Shown here one piece after another: positions 1 through 10,762 of a DNA stretch of 64,000 bases. The stretch's first letter is position 1, and the number at the start of each line of letters is the position of its first letter. The translations under genes and the position numbers were made by a program. Origin of the DNA: Clarireedia homoeocarpa (lineage: Eukaryota > Ascomycota > Leotiomycetes > Helotiales > Rutstroemiaceae); NCBI GenBank assembly GCA_001465935.1, contig LNKV01000027.1:372001-436000 (forward strand), read 5' to 3'. The notes below the pieces were generated by a model. That model did not search any database, had not been told where the DNA came from, and was given only the letters and a program-made list of their open reading frames with translations.

Positions 1-550
1 TACTTATGACGCCCTGATTTCCATTCACTAGACCCATCAAAGCTTGCACAAGCACCGCCTGCCACAACGTTCTGCAGAATCCGAACGCCACGAAACACGC
101 CGCTGTGAGAAGTGTTCCAAGCATCACGACCGGTTTCCTTCCTATTCGATCCGACAGCCATCCCCAGAAGAAATTTGTCGCGAATTGTGCGAGCGCAAAA
201 CTAGATGCTATGGTTCCAACATAGAGGCCGATCTGGCTGGGATCTACTTCGGGGAACTTCGACGTCATTTCGGGGAGGTAAGGGGATATTGAGTTGAGCG
301 CGGTCTGCTCTGCCAGTGCGATGACTGCGAGGATGGCGAGCTGTTTTATCGGGAGGGGTGAGTTCTGATGATCGCGATCGTGATCGCCGCCATTCGATTG
401 AGGATTCATCGACCCGTCTCGGGCGGAGGACGATGTTGGCGAGATGGGAGGTCTGCCGCGAGATTTGGGTGGTGGTGTGGGGAAGGTGTGGTAGTGAGGA
501 GTGGAGGACTTTCGTCGCTCCATTCCGCTGGGGAACCGCGCTCGTTTCAT
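1..550 (-). CDS. MFS transporter, N-terminal part (cut by window edge)
   Basis: Open frame on the minus strand from an ATG at 550 to the window edge (183 complete codons, no intron seen). About 75 polar residues come first (Ser/Pro/Arg-rich, cytosolic), then a first membrane segment (LAILAVIALAEQTALNSI), a loop with PEVDPSQIGLYVG, a second segment, and near residues 127-140 the MFS motif A, GWLSDRIGRKP, between helices 2 and 3. Two further helices follow before the edge. The pattern matches the fungal YCR023C/ZIFL1-like branch of the major facilitator superfamily, proton-driven small-molecule transporters of the plasma or vacuolar membrane. Substrate cannot be told. The rest of the protein (some 300-400 residues) lies to the left of the window. 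Motif A and the helix pattern are seen; the subfamily is inferred. Confidence 0.85.
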   Translation of the reverse strand, partial: MKRARFPSGMERRKSSTPHYHTFPTPPPKSRGRPPISPTSSSARDGSMNPQSNGGDHDRDHQNSPLPIKQLAILAVIALAEQTALNSISPYLPEMTSKFPEVDPSQIGLYVGTIASSFALAQFATNFFWGWLSDRIGRKPVVMLGTLLTAACFVAFGFCRTLWQAVLVQALMGLVNGNQGVIS

Positions 551-1665
551 CGTGGTTACTGTGCGAGTGACCGGATCCCTTCACCAAGATACACTTTGTA
601 TTCGAAGGAAATACCAATTGATGTTTGTTGGTGACGGTGACGGAGGTTGTGATTTGACAAGGGGCCTTCTGAGAGGTCGTATGCCTAGGATTTACATCGT
701 TGGTCAGCTAAGCTTATCAGGATGGTATTTATGTATGCATCATCGCATTATGCGTGCGGTACTGTACCTGAAGCTGCAGCTTACCTTCAGAGGAGGCACA
801 ATCGAAGAAAAAGGCGCGCAAAAGAGTAACGTCTTCGTGGATTCATTCAAAGGGCATTATTGTGGAATAGTAGTCGTTAAATAAGAGACCGACGGAAGTA
901 AGTTTTCGGTTTTGTCATAACCACCTAGAACTAACGGAAATTCTAACCCAATTCTAGAACTTTCATAAATAATTCTTCAAAATCCATCGACTTCCTCCTC
1001 CTCCAAGCTCGATGATGTTTGACCATCCCCCAATCAGCCGTCTTCAACAGCTTAGCTCAGGTTTTTCCGACGCCGCGTGGTGCGCCGTGCATAAGTTCCA
1101 AGGTTTTCAGAGCGAGGTTCATCAACGACCGACAAGGGAGATAGCTGTTTTGTGGATACTGATGTCAGTTTTATTCGTCATAACTAGCATCTGCTGACTA
1201 CAGTATGCTAGACAGCCAGACGAATGTGGATGGGAGAGCTGTGTGCAGATCATAAAGTCGGAATCACGAGAAACAATAATTGGCGAGATGGAGACCTCAT
1301 ACGCTATGTTCTATGGCTGCTTGGTTCGTTCATTTAGATAACACATTGACGTTAGATTACAATAAAAGTAGAAAATATGAAGTAAGGAGAATGTCGCCCC
1401 AGCCTGCCACCGCTCCTAAACGAGGCAAAAATGACATACATCTCTAATGGTGCTGACTGCGGGCTTCACCCAGATCCTTCAAACCACAAAGGGAGAAACT
1501 ATGCCTCCTGGGGCCTTCCCAAGACCACTCCTTAAGACCTCCAGGCCCCTATAGACCTCCAGACCCCAGACCGTTCCTGAAATCCCCAAGTCCTCGTCAC
1601 TACCTCTTCGCAACCTCTTAGAATCCTTCTTGTTACATCTCCCCGCCACGAAGTCTCCCCCGCAT
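551..1665. other. Intergenic, no supported gene
   Basis: Holds the 5' region of the MFS gene and the 3' side of the small secreted protein gene. Short open frames occur but none has a recognisable domain or splice-consistent extension. A C-rich tract at 1490-1570 repeats ccagg/cctcc-type words (gacctccaggcccc, gacctccagacccc). Confidence 0.6.
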
Positions 1666-2145
1666 TTAGCCCAACAGACAAGTTAATACCGTTTCGTAAG
1701 TCGTTTGTGTCTGTACATCATTCCAAGCGGTATAAGCAGTCCCGCAGGGAAAATGATCGCATCCACTCTTAATTCCATTTCCACTGCCAGGGTACATCCA
1801 GTGAATGCCTGTCTGATCGGTCTGATTCACAATCGCGCTCACATCATAAGAAGTTTGCATTTTGTCGGTGCCACCTTGGAATGTAACTTCTCCCAAAATC
1901 CAGTTTCCGTTCTGGTCGGCATCTCTATGGATTGCTATAAAGTTCCCTTGCCATCCATCAGGAAGTGTGACGCTGGCAGGCTTGCCAACTGGTACAGGAA
2001 CTTTTGGAATCAATGCGTAGCCCTTGTTGGGTGTAAAGTATATAAAGCGATCTTTATCATCTCGTGCAATAAAGTTGATCTGGTTGACAGCGAGGGCCAG
2101 CGGGAGTGATAGGACTAGTGCAAAGAGAGCGCCGGTGAAATGCAT
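1666..2145 (-). CDS. Small secreted protein, fungal 'DNase1' annotated family
   Basis: Single-exon gene of 159 residues. The N-terminus is a clear signal peptide (MHFTGALFALVLSLPLALA, predicted cleavage after ALA at about residue 19). The mature part is beta-rich with the features of small ascomycete proteins usually annotated as 'DNase1': an N-terminal INFIARDDKDRFIYFTP strand pair, LPDGWQGNF, a YDVSAIVN segment and the C-terminal SGCDHFPCGTAY...DVQTQT...TCLLG, with three cysteines. A nuclease activity for this family is a database label that I cannot verify; the fold resembles small thaumatin-like or BYS1-like secreted proteins. Probably extracellular. An AT-rich TATAAATA lies at about 2368-2375, some 220 bp upstream of the ATG. 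Confidence 0.85.
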   Translation of the reverse strand: MHFTGALFALVLSLPLALAVNQINFIARDDKDRFIYFTPNKGYALIPKVPVPVGKPASVTLPDGWQGNFIAIHRDADQNGNWILGEVTFQGGTDKMQTSYDVSAIVNQTDQTGIHWMYPGSGNGIKSGCDHFPCGTAYTAWNDVQTQTTYETVLTCLLG

Positions 2146-4021
2146 ATTGAGGAACAGGTGCGTATGAATTTTCTAGAGTCAAATTCAAAATATTGCAAAG
2201 GTAATACAAGATATGTTGTAGAGCGGCGTCTATGAGTAATGAATGCTGATCAAAATGTGATAACGAGTGTCTGAAATGAGTCGAAGTTGTTGTCACCTGG
2301 ACGGTAAAACGGTAGAAGGTTGCAGAAGAACTGAAGAACAAAAGAACGAAAGAAGGACGATGGCTTGTATAAATAGGAACTAAGATGATTCTTTACCTGC
2401 CACGACGACTCGCGCTTGTGTGAAAATCTCAAATCTCAGCAAATAGCTAGTGGTTAATAGTCCTGCAATATTTTCACCCTTATATGCTTTTCATAGTGAT
2501 TTAAGAAACAATGTCTCGCATGGCACTCTCCGCAATTAAGGTAACCGCTTGGTTGAAACGAAGTGGCCCAACGTATAGTGCTCAGGAATACGAGTGCCGT
2601 ACCACAAAGGTGGCCTCCAAGAACTTGTAAATTCTAGAAGTGATAGCGGCTATCGTGTGCCTTCGTATTCTTTTCAAAGAATGCCATCACCACCCTATGA
2701 TATGTTGATACCGCCAGCAAGGTAATGATCCTTTGATGATCGGGCAATGTTTCAGATTCTCATTTCTCTTACCAGTGGGCCTATCATTTCGGAAAGGCCA
2801 AAGTTATCAATAATAATCATCTTGAGCCAACGCCACAACGTCAAATGGGGTTTGGCCGTTCTCACTGTGATTCCACAAGAGGTCGTAAGGAGGACCGAGT
2901 GGATAGCCCCTGATAACAGAACGTTGCGAGAGGACATTCCCGCTTGCGTGTTGCCCAATAGTAAGCTCCAAATAACTGCAACCGGAATAATCTTATCGCC
3001 GGTGAACGATACGGAGCAATGCAATAGGGCCGCAGCTCTGCGACTCGGAACTTGAGGATGGGCACGACAGCTGATAGTTCTGGTCCTTGCCCTTGTATGG
3101 TCGGATGGAATATCCTTCCGATCCATGATGTAAGGGCTCCAGGTGAATAAGCCGTTTCACACATTGACCGATTACTTTGGGCCCAGGGAACTTCGCACCC
3201 TTTGCATGTCCTGTCCAGTCCTTCTATGTATTCGCGCGCAGTCCTGTGAGATTCCTCCGTTGAGGATCCTATTGTCATGAACCTTGGCTAAGACAAGTCA
3301 AACAAGAACTTGTAAACTTGTTTGTCTGAGACTCGAATGCGATTGGATCTCGCTTCTCGCAGTATTCTCACAATCGTGAAGGTTCTCGTGTTCTCCATTG
3401 CTCCTTGCGCATCTCATCCCGCCATTATGCTCAGTATCACTGTTTTATATGTTGGCAAGAACAACTTCGTAAGCTATCATTTAGCTGCGCCGACTGATAC
3501 TCTGTATTGAATAGTTGTATGTAGAACGACTCGGTGTAGCTGTTTGTCTCTCAGCTTGCTTGGACAGCGCGGAAGTGTGGGGTTGGGATTCTGCCGTCCC
3601 TGCAGTTCTCGGCGGCATGATACTATTTATAACAGTGATCAAAGAGCTTTGTGATCGTTATTATGCAGTCGAAAATGGTGCTTTATTGTTGCTGTTGTTG
3701 ATGAAGGAGCGGTGTAATGTGGTTGTTGGACTCAATCGACAGAAGGTAGAGAGAGAGAGAGGTATACAATGGACAGTGAGTGCTCACACTCGCGATCGCA
3801 CTAGCGTGTACCGTATGTTTACAGCACTAGCTTGCAGCTTAGCAGGTGACTTTGACACTGGACCCTGCATTTCATCCACGTCCACACTCAATCCACTAAT
3901 TCATCTCCACATCCGCAACATTCCTATGGTGATATGGTGATACGGTGATATGGTGATATGGTGATATTCATTTCAAAATTCGAGAAGCTATTCAGATCAT
4001 TCCTTCACCAATTGGAGACAC
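2146..4021. other. Intergenic, no supported gene
   Basis: About 1.9 kb between the start of the secreted-protein gene and the end of the SGNH-like gene. Overlapping minus-strand open frames at 2752-3278 and a plus-strand frame at 3515-3940 show no family motif, no signal peptide and no splice support. An octamer repeat at 3928-3967 is listed separately. Confidence 0.6.
3928..3967. repeat. Octamer tandem repeat ggtgatat x5
   Basis: Five adjacent copies of the 8-bp word ggtgatat (one copy reads ggtgatac), just downstream of the 3' end of the SGNH-like gene. Confidence 0.9.
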
Positions 4022-6075
4022 CTAGAATATTTTCTTCAATCTCCTCTCCTTCTCATCCCTCATGTACTCTTCAAACCGCATCGCATCTGGGTCAACAGCT
4101 TTCCCTTCATACACTTCAGGTGCGAGAAAAGCACACTTTTCAGTATCCAGTGCAAGGTACTGACAAACATGTAAATGAAGCAGAATGGCGACGCGTTGAT
4201 TGCCTCGTTCTGTGAGACGCCACTCCTTTGCGGGGCTTTCTTCTAAGGATCATCAGCATTGTTGCAATACTGACGAGAATACTCATACCATCGAGAAAGA
4301 AGTCTTGATCCTCAGGTTGACGTTCAAAGTCAATAAAAGTGTTAAGCCAGCCCGATGTATCTAGCCAGAAGACTGATTTATCTCCTTCAAACCGAAGCCG
4401 ATCAACCACAGAGTGTGTTGCTTGTTCGAGCTGACCTCGAAATGGTCTTATCACGAAGATTGGAATATCCGCCATATCGTGCGGTGCGCGATCGTACTGC
4501 AAGGATTCGGCCGGTGTTAACGGATACTTCGGATATGCCAAAGTCCTGATTGCTCTTATCAAGGATACATAAGATTCCTCGAACAGTAAGCTTAGTTCCC
4601 ATTTTGTCAGGTTATACTCTTCATTATGCGTTTGGAATGACTCCCAATCAGCATTACCAACATTGAGAATCTGTCGAAGTCAGCTTTTGGGTCTCAAAGA
4701 CAAGAAGGGAAACTACGATGACTTGTGGTGTATATGCTTGAAAGAGCCATGGCTGTCCGTACTGTTCGGTGCCGAGTGGGCCACTATGGAGTTTTAGCGA
4801 TATTCCATCATCAGTTATGACGGGATCAACCTTTTGAAAAATACGTCTGCTAGTCCTGCTGGACTACCTCTCCCATCGATACAGTCTTGCATCAAGCACA
4901 TCCCATCCATTCCAATACTGACATGATCGCTACCGAACATTTCACCAATGAGGTACTCCCAGCCCATTACTCCTCCCAATATTCCACTAGCAATACCTGA
5001 ATCCATATGATACTTCCGTCTGTTGCGGCCCGTCATAGATCCTGGCATATCAGTCAAGATTTCCAACATCTTTCGTTGCGGGTTTCCATCTCGTTGAACG
5101 CCATTCATGCGATAAATTCCTTCGTTTGCACTATGTTCATATTCTGCTTTTGACTCTTGAGTCGGATTTGGGTTTCGAACTGGAATCAATTGTCCCTCTG
5201 CATCTATCCAAAGCCCTAGGAACTGGAATGTCTCAATGGTGTCTTGGCCGATCATTGGTGCAATGATCCGGATAATGTGCGTCGAATGGGGATCAAGGTC
5301 TTTGGTTCGTATAGTTACAAGGGAGGTGGCGTTGGGAAGAACGACATATTCCTCGTCATCTACCTGGGCAAGCAAAGAGATTGGTTCCGCACTCGAATTA
5401 TCGAGCTGTGGAGGAATAATCGCGTCCGCTGATATATTTTTGCTATATAATTCAGCGCCATGGGTTTCTTGAATGGAGTTGTGCAAGGACAGAAAGAACG
5501 TGCTACTTCCGTTGAATGCTACATCAAGGTATATTCCTTGCCATGGGAGGTTAGTAAAGCTTGGCTTATTAACTGCAACAACGTCAATATACCTGGGAAT
5601 GATCCGTCTCTTCTTGTCCTATTATCTATCGAAGACCAGCGTCCTACATACTAGAAGTTTTCAACACTGCATTTTTGTCGAGTCCTGGGAGAGGATTGCG
5701 TACCCGTATGTATGGATGGCCGGCGGAGATGAATTGAAGCCCGTCAAGTGACGGCTGTTTGACAGATAGCTCAATGTCATAATGAGAGAAATGGAACTGA
5801 TCCCGCTGCTGGCCAAACAACCACCAGAAACAGATTGTTATCAAGATGGTGAGGCACACGGGTTTGTAGAGACTTTGCAGATTGTTTCTGTAAGTTCTAT
5901 TTAATGTCTGAGCTGGAATTTCGCGGTAAGCTGGTGGCGGGGTTCCAAACTCCATTGTATTGCGCCAGTTTCCCATTGATATCTCGGACCAAGCTGAAGA
6001 AGCACCGGACATTTGCAAGTGTAATGGCGTTCTTGCAGTGGGGCTACGTATAGAAAGAGGTGAAATGTAAACCAT
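4022..6075 (-). CDS. Type II membrane protein with jelly-roll plus SGNH-hydrolase-like domain, probable frameshift
   Basis: Four exons: 6075-5652, 5572-4717, 4670-4289, 4242-4022, with introns of 79, 46 and 46 bp. The exon total is 1883 nt, one base short of 628 codons: at 4831-4844 (T5C then A4 on the coding strand) the frame must shift by one for the protein to continue, otherwise it stops at about 4815. A cytosolic proline-containing N-terminus (residues 1-70) precedes one membrane helix (about 71-88), then a beta-rich region (LPWQGIYLDVAFNGS...LSLHN) like the jelly roll of CE2-type esterases, and a C-terminal domain with SGNH-like blocks (INVGNADW-type block; LDTSGWL; LTERGNQRVAILLHLHVC). 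The place of the nucleophile block reads LEILTDMPGSMTG rather than GDS, so catalysis is uncertain. Likely a Golgi or surface glycan-modifying protein; family assignment is inference. Divergent from the gene at 6430. Confidence 0.6.
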
Positions 6076-6429
6076 TTTGAGCAAACTTAAGAAAAGGGAT
6101 CAAAAAAGAGCAATTTATTGTCAAACAATCACCAAGAAGCTTCTAAAGCGAGTATGCAACGAGTTGTAATTGACTTGACCAGAGTGGCCGAATGTCAAGG
6201 ATATTCATTCAATACGCAAGGTGCCAATTGCGACTTCCTCAAAGATTGACCAACGCGAGCCTTCCTAATTCTACCTCAACATACTTTGGGGTTTTTTGAT
6301 ACTATAAACTGTACTTCCTTGTGTCTCTTTCACTTTCCACGGAAGATTTACGGTGTACAGATAGTCAGAAAAAGCTACCAGAAATCTACTATATATCAAC
6401 ATTGATCATCCTTTACTTACCGCTCTGAT
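6076..6429. promoter_or_regulatory. Shared divergent promoter region
   Basis: A 354-bp gap separates the two start codons of the oppositely oriented membrane-protein genes at 4022-6075 and 6430-8081, so both promoters must lie here. A pyrimidine-rich tract (cttccttgtgtctctttcac) at about 6313-6332 precedes the plus-strand gene. No specific factor site is claimed. Confidence 0.55.
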
Positions 6430-8081
6430 ATGGCAATGAGGCCACCCAAGAGGTTTATTCTAGTGGCAGTATTATTACTGCTGCTTCGCGTTTTCACATT
6501 TGAGCCCTTGCCACTTCGAAAGCCGATCCGTTTGTTTCGTACCACTACATCTACATTCATTCCCAACACCCGCTATTCTATCAACAAAACAACCAACGCA
6601 ATCCATGACGATATACGCTTTCTCAATGACAAATTCCATGTGCTTCCCGCTCAAGGCGCCAAGAACAATGTTCCAGCTGTTCTATTTGAGCTCGCTCATT
6701 GCACACGCCAATTCAACAAATTTAACAACCATGTCAGACTTTCTAATCATCTCTACAACATATCAATGTCGACTAGAGGCGGCGAACCAGAAATAAGAAA
6801 GTTCTGGAACCCTACTATCTTCGCCTTGCCATACTGGACGATGAATCAATACTTGATAGTGGCTATGGTTGACTGCACTAGTTGTGGTTATCGGCAGAAC
6901 GTCCTATGCGAAGCCAACATATGCGTGCCGAAGCGCAAGGCCCAAGGACGAGAAAACATATGTACAGAAGATGATTTGAAAGTCCTGGGAAGCAACGGGG
7001 GACTCAGGTGTGCACAACCTCCTGTGGAAGTGAATTTACCGGCGACACCAGCAAAGAGATGCCAGGGAGAACAAGAGGGTCTTGCAGATATACCGGGTTT
7101 TCATGATCCTAGGATATTTTATTCTTCTAGAGGGGAACCAATCTTAACGGTAGCATCACAGTACGTCACCCAACCCATTAACTGAAGCGTGTCGTTTGAC
7201 TAACAATTTAGTGTAGGTCGCGCTACGCATGTATTGGTGTTTGGGCCATTGATCTTCGCTCTATACATCCAGGTCTCGAAGACATTCTATCATCGTCGCC
7301 GAAGAGACTTGGACCGGGACCACTCGCCTCCTATCCAGGGTTTACAGAGCTCACTCGCAATCCACCAGAAACTAGAAGATCATATGAGAAGAACTGGTTG
7401 ATTTTCTCACCAACGCCTTCTTCGTCATATGTTCAATATGAATTGACTTCATCCCAGCGCACCTTCGCGAAACTCATCGGAGGAGGCTTCACAACGACCA
7501 ATGTGACAGATCCTATTGAGGTATCCTGTCTAACTGATGCATCCGCGTTGGATGTCTCAAAGAATAAATACATGGCGAATGGAACCTGGCATCAAGCGAC
7601 ACCGGCACTCAAAGTCATTCTTTGCAATCGATCAGACTCCTCATGTAATGCTGAAACTTCCGATATTGTATTCTTCGCCGCCATTCATCGCAAGTATAAA
7701 AACCACCTAAACCTTCCCATTCGTTATGAGAGATACTTTGTCATCTGGGCCGCCACACCCCCGTTTAGCATGCTCGCCGTAAGTCAACATCCGATGTTAT
7801 TTTCAAACGAGACAACGACTGGTTGGACAGCCAAAGAGAGTTGGGATGATGTCCCAGAGGCAGTGGAGGAAGGACGTGGATTCTGGGCGAAACTTACATA
7901 CACGACGACGATCGCTTATGCGTGGGGGAGGGAGGAAGGTGATGTGAGAGAGATGGGGGTAGGGTTTCTAGATGATGAGGTTATTTTGAGTGTAGGAATT
8001 GATGATGTTGACCAAGTTTATGGGAAGGTTGTGGTTTCGGACTTGTTGCAATGTTTGAGGATTTGTCCGGGATTAATGTGA
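6430..8081 (+). CDS. Golgi/type II membrane protein, beta-propeller glycosyltransferase-like
   Basis: Two exons, 6430-7160 and 7217-8081 (56-bp intron; the downstream of two nearby acceptors keeps the frame), 531 residues. A short basic N-terminus and one hydrophobic helix (about residues 9-24, FILVAVLLLLLRVFTF) mark a signal-anchored lumenal protein. The lumenal part has conserved-looking blocks: a Cys-containing DCTSCGYRQN, the GFHDPRIF motif at about 222-229, SRYACIGVWAIDLR, and EKNWLIFSP. The DPR motif followed by an 'NW..F' strand resembles the five-bladed beta-propeller of GH130 phosphorylases and fungal beta-mannosyltransferases. I infer a carbohydrate-active role; I do not recognise the exact family. 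It is divergently paired with the SGNH-like gene, which supports joint action on a surface glycan. Confidence 0.7.
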
Positions 8082-8440
8082 TTGTGGATTTTGCTGACAG
8101 ATGTTGGTAGTGCCTTTTCGAGTTCTGGACTCGGTTTGATGGCTCTAGTTTGATGTTCATTTATCTCATAAACGTTTTTAACTATAGAAATATGTGTAGT
8201 TTTCGATGGTCATGAAAATGCCACCTTAGAAAGTGTTCTTAGAATGCAAGCAAAGAGATTGCGCTACAGATTATGTCGGTAGGGAAATATAGTGGTATAT
8301 TGGCATCTTGGTGGGGTGGGAAATGAAGGTGCACTTTTCGGGTCTCATCGGTTTGTCGTGAGAGGGGGTCAGAGAATAGATACGCCAGTGAGGGTGCATC
8401 CATGAAACCCTTGGTAGCTGGACCTAGGGATGGGCGAGAA
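8082..8440. other. 3' flank, no gene
   Basis: AT-rich downstream region of the beta-propeller-like gene up to the target-site duplication of the MITE. No supported open frame. Confidence 0.6.
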
Positions 8441-8639
8441 AGAAAGCCCGGTGTAGGACTTAGTATTTTCAGTATTTTGCATACGCCCCACTGTAGTGAT
8501 ACATATGGATTGTTAAGGATATATACCCAGTGAGGAGTATTGGATTCTATACTACTGATAATACTCAGTTTCAGTTGAAATACCACTAATATTAGTAATA
8601 TACTGAAATACTGGAATGCTCGATGGAATATAAAGCCTT

Positions 8640-8695
8640 TGGCTGGTTGCCTTTAGCTGGTTGCCAATAGCTGGTTGCCAATAGCTGGTTGCCAA
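8640..8695. repeat. 14-bp minisatellite inside the MITE
   Basis: About four copies of tagctggttgccaa, the last three identical (8654-8695), in the centre of the hAT-like element. Confidence 0.85.
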
Positions 8696-8713
8696 TGCCA
8701 GTGCTTCTTAAGG

Positions 8714-8793
8714 GAGAAAGCAGACCGGGGAGAGAGAAAGCAGACCGGGGAGAGAGAAAGCAGGCCGGGGAGAGAGAAAGTAGGCCGAGGGGA
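8714..8793. repeat. 20-bp minisatellite inside the MITE
   Basis: Four adjacent 20-bp copies of gagaaagcagaccggggaga; the first two are identical and the last two carry a few substitutions. Confidence 0.9.
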
Positions 8794-9604
8794 GAGAGGA
8801 GGAGCAGGGCTCTTTTCCCTAGCTTCACAATTGCCTAATCAGGAAGTTCAAATATCCTGAACTCTTAGGAATGTACTACATTCCGGTATTTCAGTATATC
8901 CTCAATATTACTAATCTTGGCGAATACCTATATATGTAAGTGATATCGAATTCCTATGTGCATATGTAGGTATATAAGCCTCAATATCAGCCACCGTATC
9001 ACTGATCGTACACTAAGTCCTACACTGAGAAAGCCGGAGTTATTTGAGGTCGGGAAGATCAAGTATGAGAGAGAAATGGTGATCCTTTGGGAAGACAGTA
9101 TACATACCCGTGGATCGGAAATCTTTGATTGACGGTTTGATGTTGGAGCTGAAGCCGGGTTTGCTTGATGTTCGTTACGAATGTGAGGAAATAAATTAGT
9201 GCCAGAAGTAGGATTCTAGGGCCGAGATGCTTGAAAAGTTGCGATGACCCACTTCTATCTCAGGAGTATCGTATTTTGAAGTAAGTCGATTAGAGTGAAA
9301 GAGATAGGCGATTCGGGTAAACGGATAGGAGAGCTTCTAAACATACAAATGTAGTCGAGTTATCTTCAGCCTAGTAAACGACCTCATATGTCTAAGAGCA
9401 ACGTCATCGATGTCATCTCACCATCTTACTGATGAGCAGCCTACTCTGTCATCTCCTTTCGGTAACCCGGTGTCGGGAACAGTGATAATGTACAGTAAGC
9501 AAATAGGCGTTCTTCACATCTTAGAAAGCTATCTAACAGTCAAGCACCCCCTATCTCACCCAAGCGCACCGGCTTACTGTTCCGGCGCCAGGATCGCGCA
9601 TATC

Positions 9605-10017
9605 AAGACATTTGAAACCAAATATAAACCGTAATTGTCACTTCTCTAGAAGTGGCGTCACTTTTGGAGTTTTCACAGTTATGAGTTCCGGCTCGCGCGG
9701 ATAGCGCAGTAGTAAGATCCCCAGCTTCACATCAAGCAACCAACGAAAAAAAAAAAAAAAATAGGCGATCTACCCAACCATAAGAGGTAGTTATACGCAC
9801 ACAAGATGCACAAAACCGGCCTAGTCCACTTAGTCAGAAGTCGTTCATTAAAGAGGTAGTTCAATCGCACAACAGTGTATAGAAAACCGGGAAATAGCCC
9901 TGGTCTACCCATTTAGACACGCTTCCAGAGTTTACACTCTGAAGAGGACATGTGAAACCAAATATAAGCCGTAATTGTCACTTCTCTAGAAGTGGCGTCA
10001 CTTTTGGAGTTTTCACA
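9605..10017. repeat. Pair of ~70-bp direct repeats, TRIM/SINE-like block
   Basis: The sequence at 9605-9677 recurs at 9945-10017 nearly unchanged (start gaaaccaaatata, middle cttctctagaagtggcgtca, end ggagttttcaca). The second copy begins TGTGAAA and ends TTTCACA, so each copy has short inverted ends of the TG...CA kind seen in LTRs. Just after the first copy, gcgcggatagcgcagtag (about 9695-9712) resembles a tRNA D-arm/A-box, and a run of 16 A lies at 9746-9761. This could be a tiny LTR-type (TRIM) element or a mix of a short MITE and a tRNA-derived SINE remnant. The repeats are seen; the class is inference. Confidence 0.6.
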
Positions 10018-10762
10018 AGATAGGCGACCGATCTGACTGCCGATCGATTCCGATGCTAAATTATGCCATGCGGCTGATCATCATCGCATAAGGGCTATCT
10101 ATCTATCAGTAAGGCTGAGAATATGGAAGGATTTCGATCTCGTCCCGAACGCTCGGGCAAGTACTCAATGGGGTTTTCTTGTTTAGATTGGGGGCCGTAA
10201 GCATAGGTATCCGGGTTTGGCAGGGGAGGTATCGCTAGCCTTACGGGAAACGGCCCAAAAACGTCTTGATCTACGTTCCTTCGAATCTCTCTGGGCTGAC
10301 GTGAACGCTCATCACATGTTCCTCAGATGGTTATTGCTAAGACATGTCGTGCAGTATTACCCACGTGGCTAAGTAAGATGCTAGGGCCAGAGCCGGAGAT
10401 CGAGATTGAGGCTGGGTTGAATTCCACAATGCATGTATCTGGATTTATGAATCCTTGGTGAGCTATTAGAGATTCTTTGAATGACAAATGTTTCAAGTAT
10501 ATATTTCCTAAAACAAGCTTCAGACATGGTAAGATTATGCTGGCTGACAGAAATGGAAAGTGTCGTTGTTAGCCGGGGTATCATCCTAGCGCGGGAGATC
10601 ATCCGTATAGCGTATCCATGTAAGATTCAGACCTCACTTCAAGAAATCCTGCGGCATTCGCCTGGTAATATGATTTTATTTCCATATGTGCCGATAAGTG
10701 AGCGACGAATGTGAGAAGCTAGAGCTCTTGGAAGAGTGATGGCATTGAAATCGAATGAACTT

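Larger units (their letters stand above)
8449..9027. mobile_element. hAT-type MITE (non-autonomous)
   Basis: The ends are inverted repeats: left CGGTGTAGGACTTAGTA at 8449 and, read inward from the right end on the other strand, CAGTGTAGGACTTAGTG at 9027. Both are flanked by the same 8-bp word agaaagcc (8441-8448 and 9028-9035), as an 8-bp target duplication. The inverted arms extend imperfectly to about 170 bp: atactgaaatactggaatg at 8600-8618 matches the reverse complement of 8879-8897 at 18 of 19 positions. An 8-bp duplication with CAGTG-type ends is the hallmark of the hAT superfamily. The 579-bp body has no transposase; its centre holds two minisatellites. It is non-autonomous and somewhat diverged. 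Confidence 0.75.

Noticed and set aside
201..617. 138-codon minus-strand frame overlapping the MFS gene
   Set aside because: It is another frame of the same strand; the frame starting at 550 encodes the MFS helices and motif A and runs off the edge.
2752..3278. Two overlapping minus-strand frames of 124 and 138 codons
   Set aside because: Neither has a recognisable domain, signal peptide or splice support, and they overlap each other in different frames.
3515..3940. 141-codon plus-strand frame
   Set aside because: Ends in the octamer repeat and has no family features.
4831..4844. Programmed -1 frameshift signal
   Set aside because: No slippery heptamer of X XXY YYZ form in the right frame and no obvious downstream pseudoknot; a missing base is simpler.
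8640..8800. Possible CRISPR-like array
   Set aside because: Units are directly adjacent without spacers; an ordinary minisatellite in a eukaryotic genome.
9690..9720. Possible tRNA gene
   Set aside because: Only an A-box/D-arm-like stretch is present; no B-box, anticodon stem or acceptor stem could be matched, so it is described as a remnant only.
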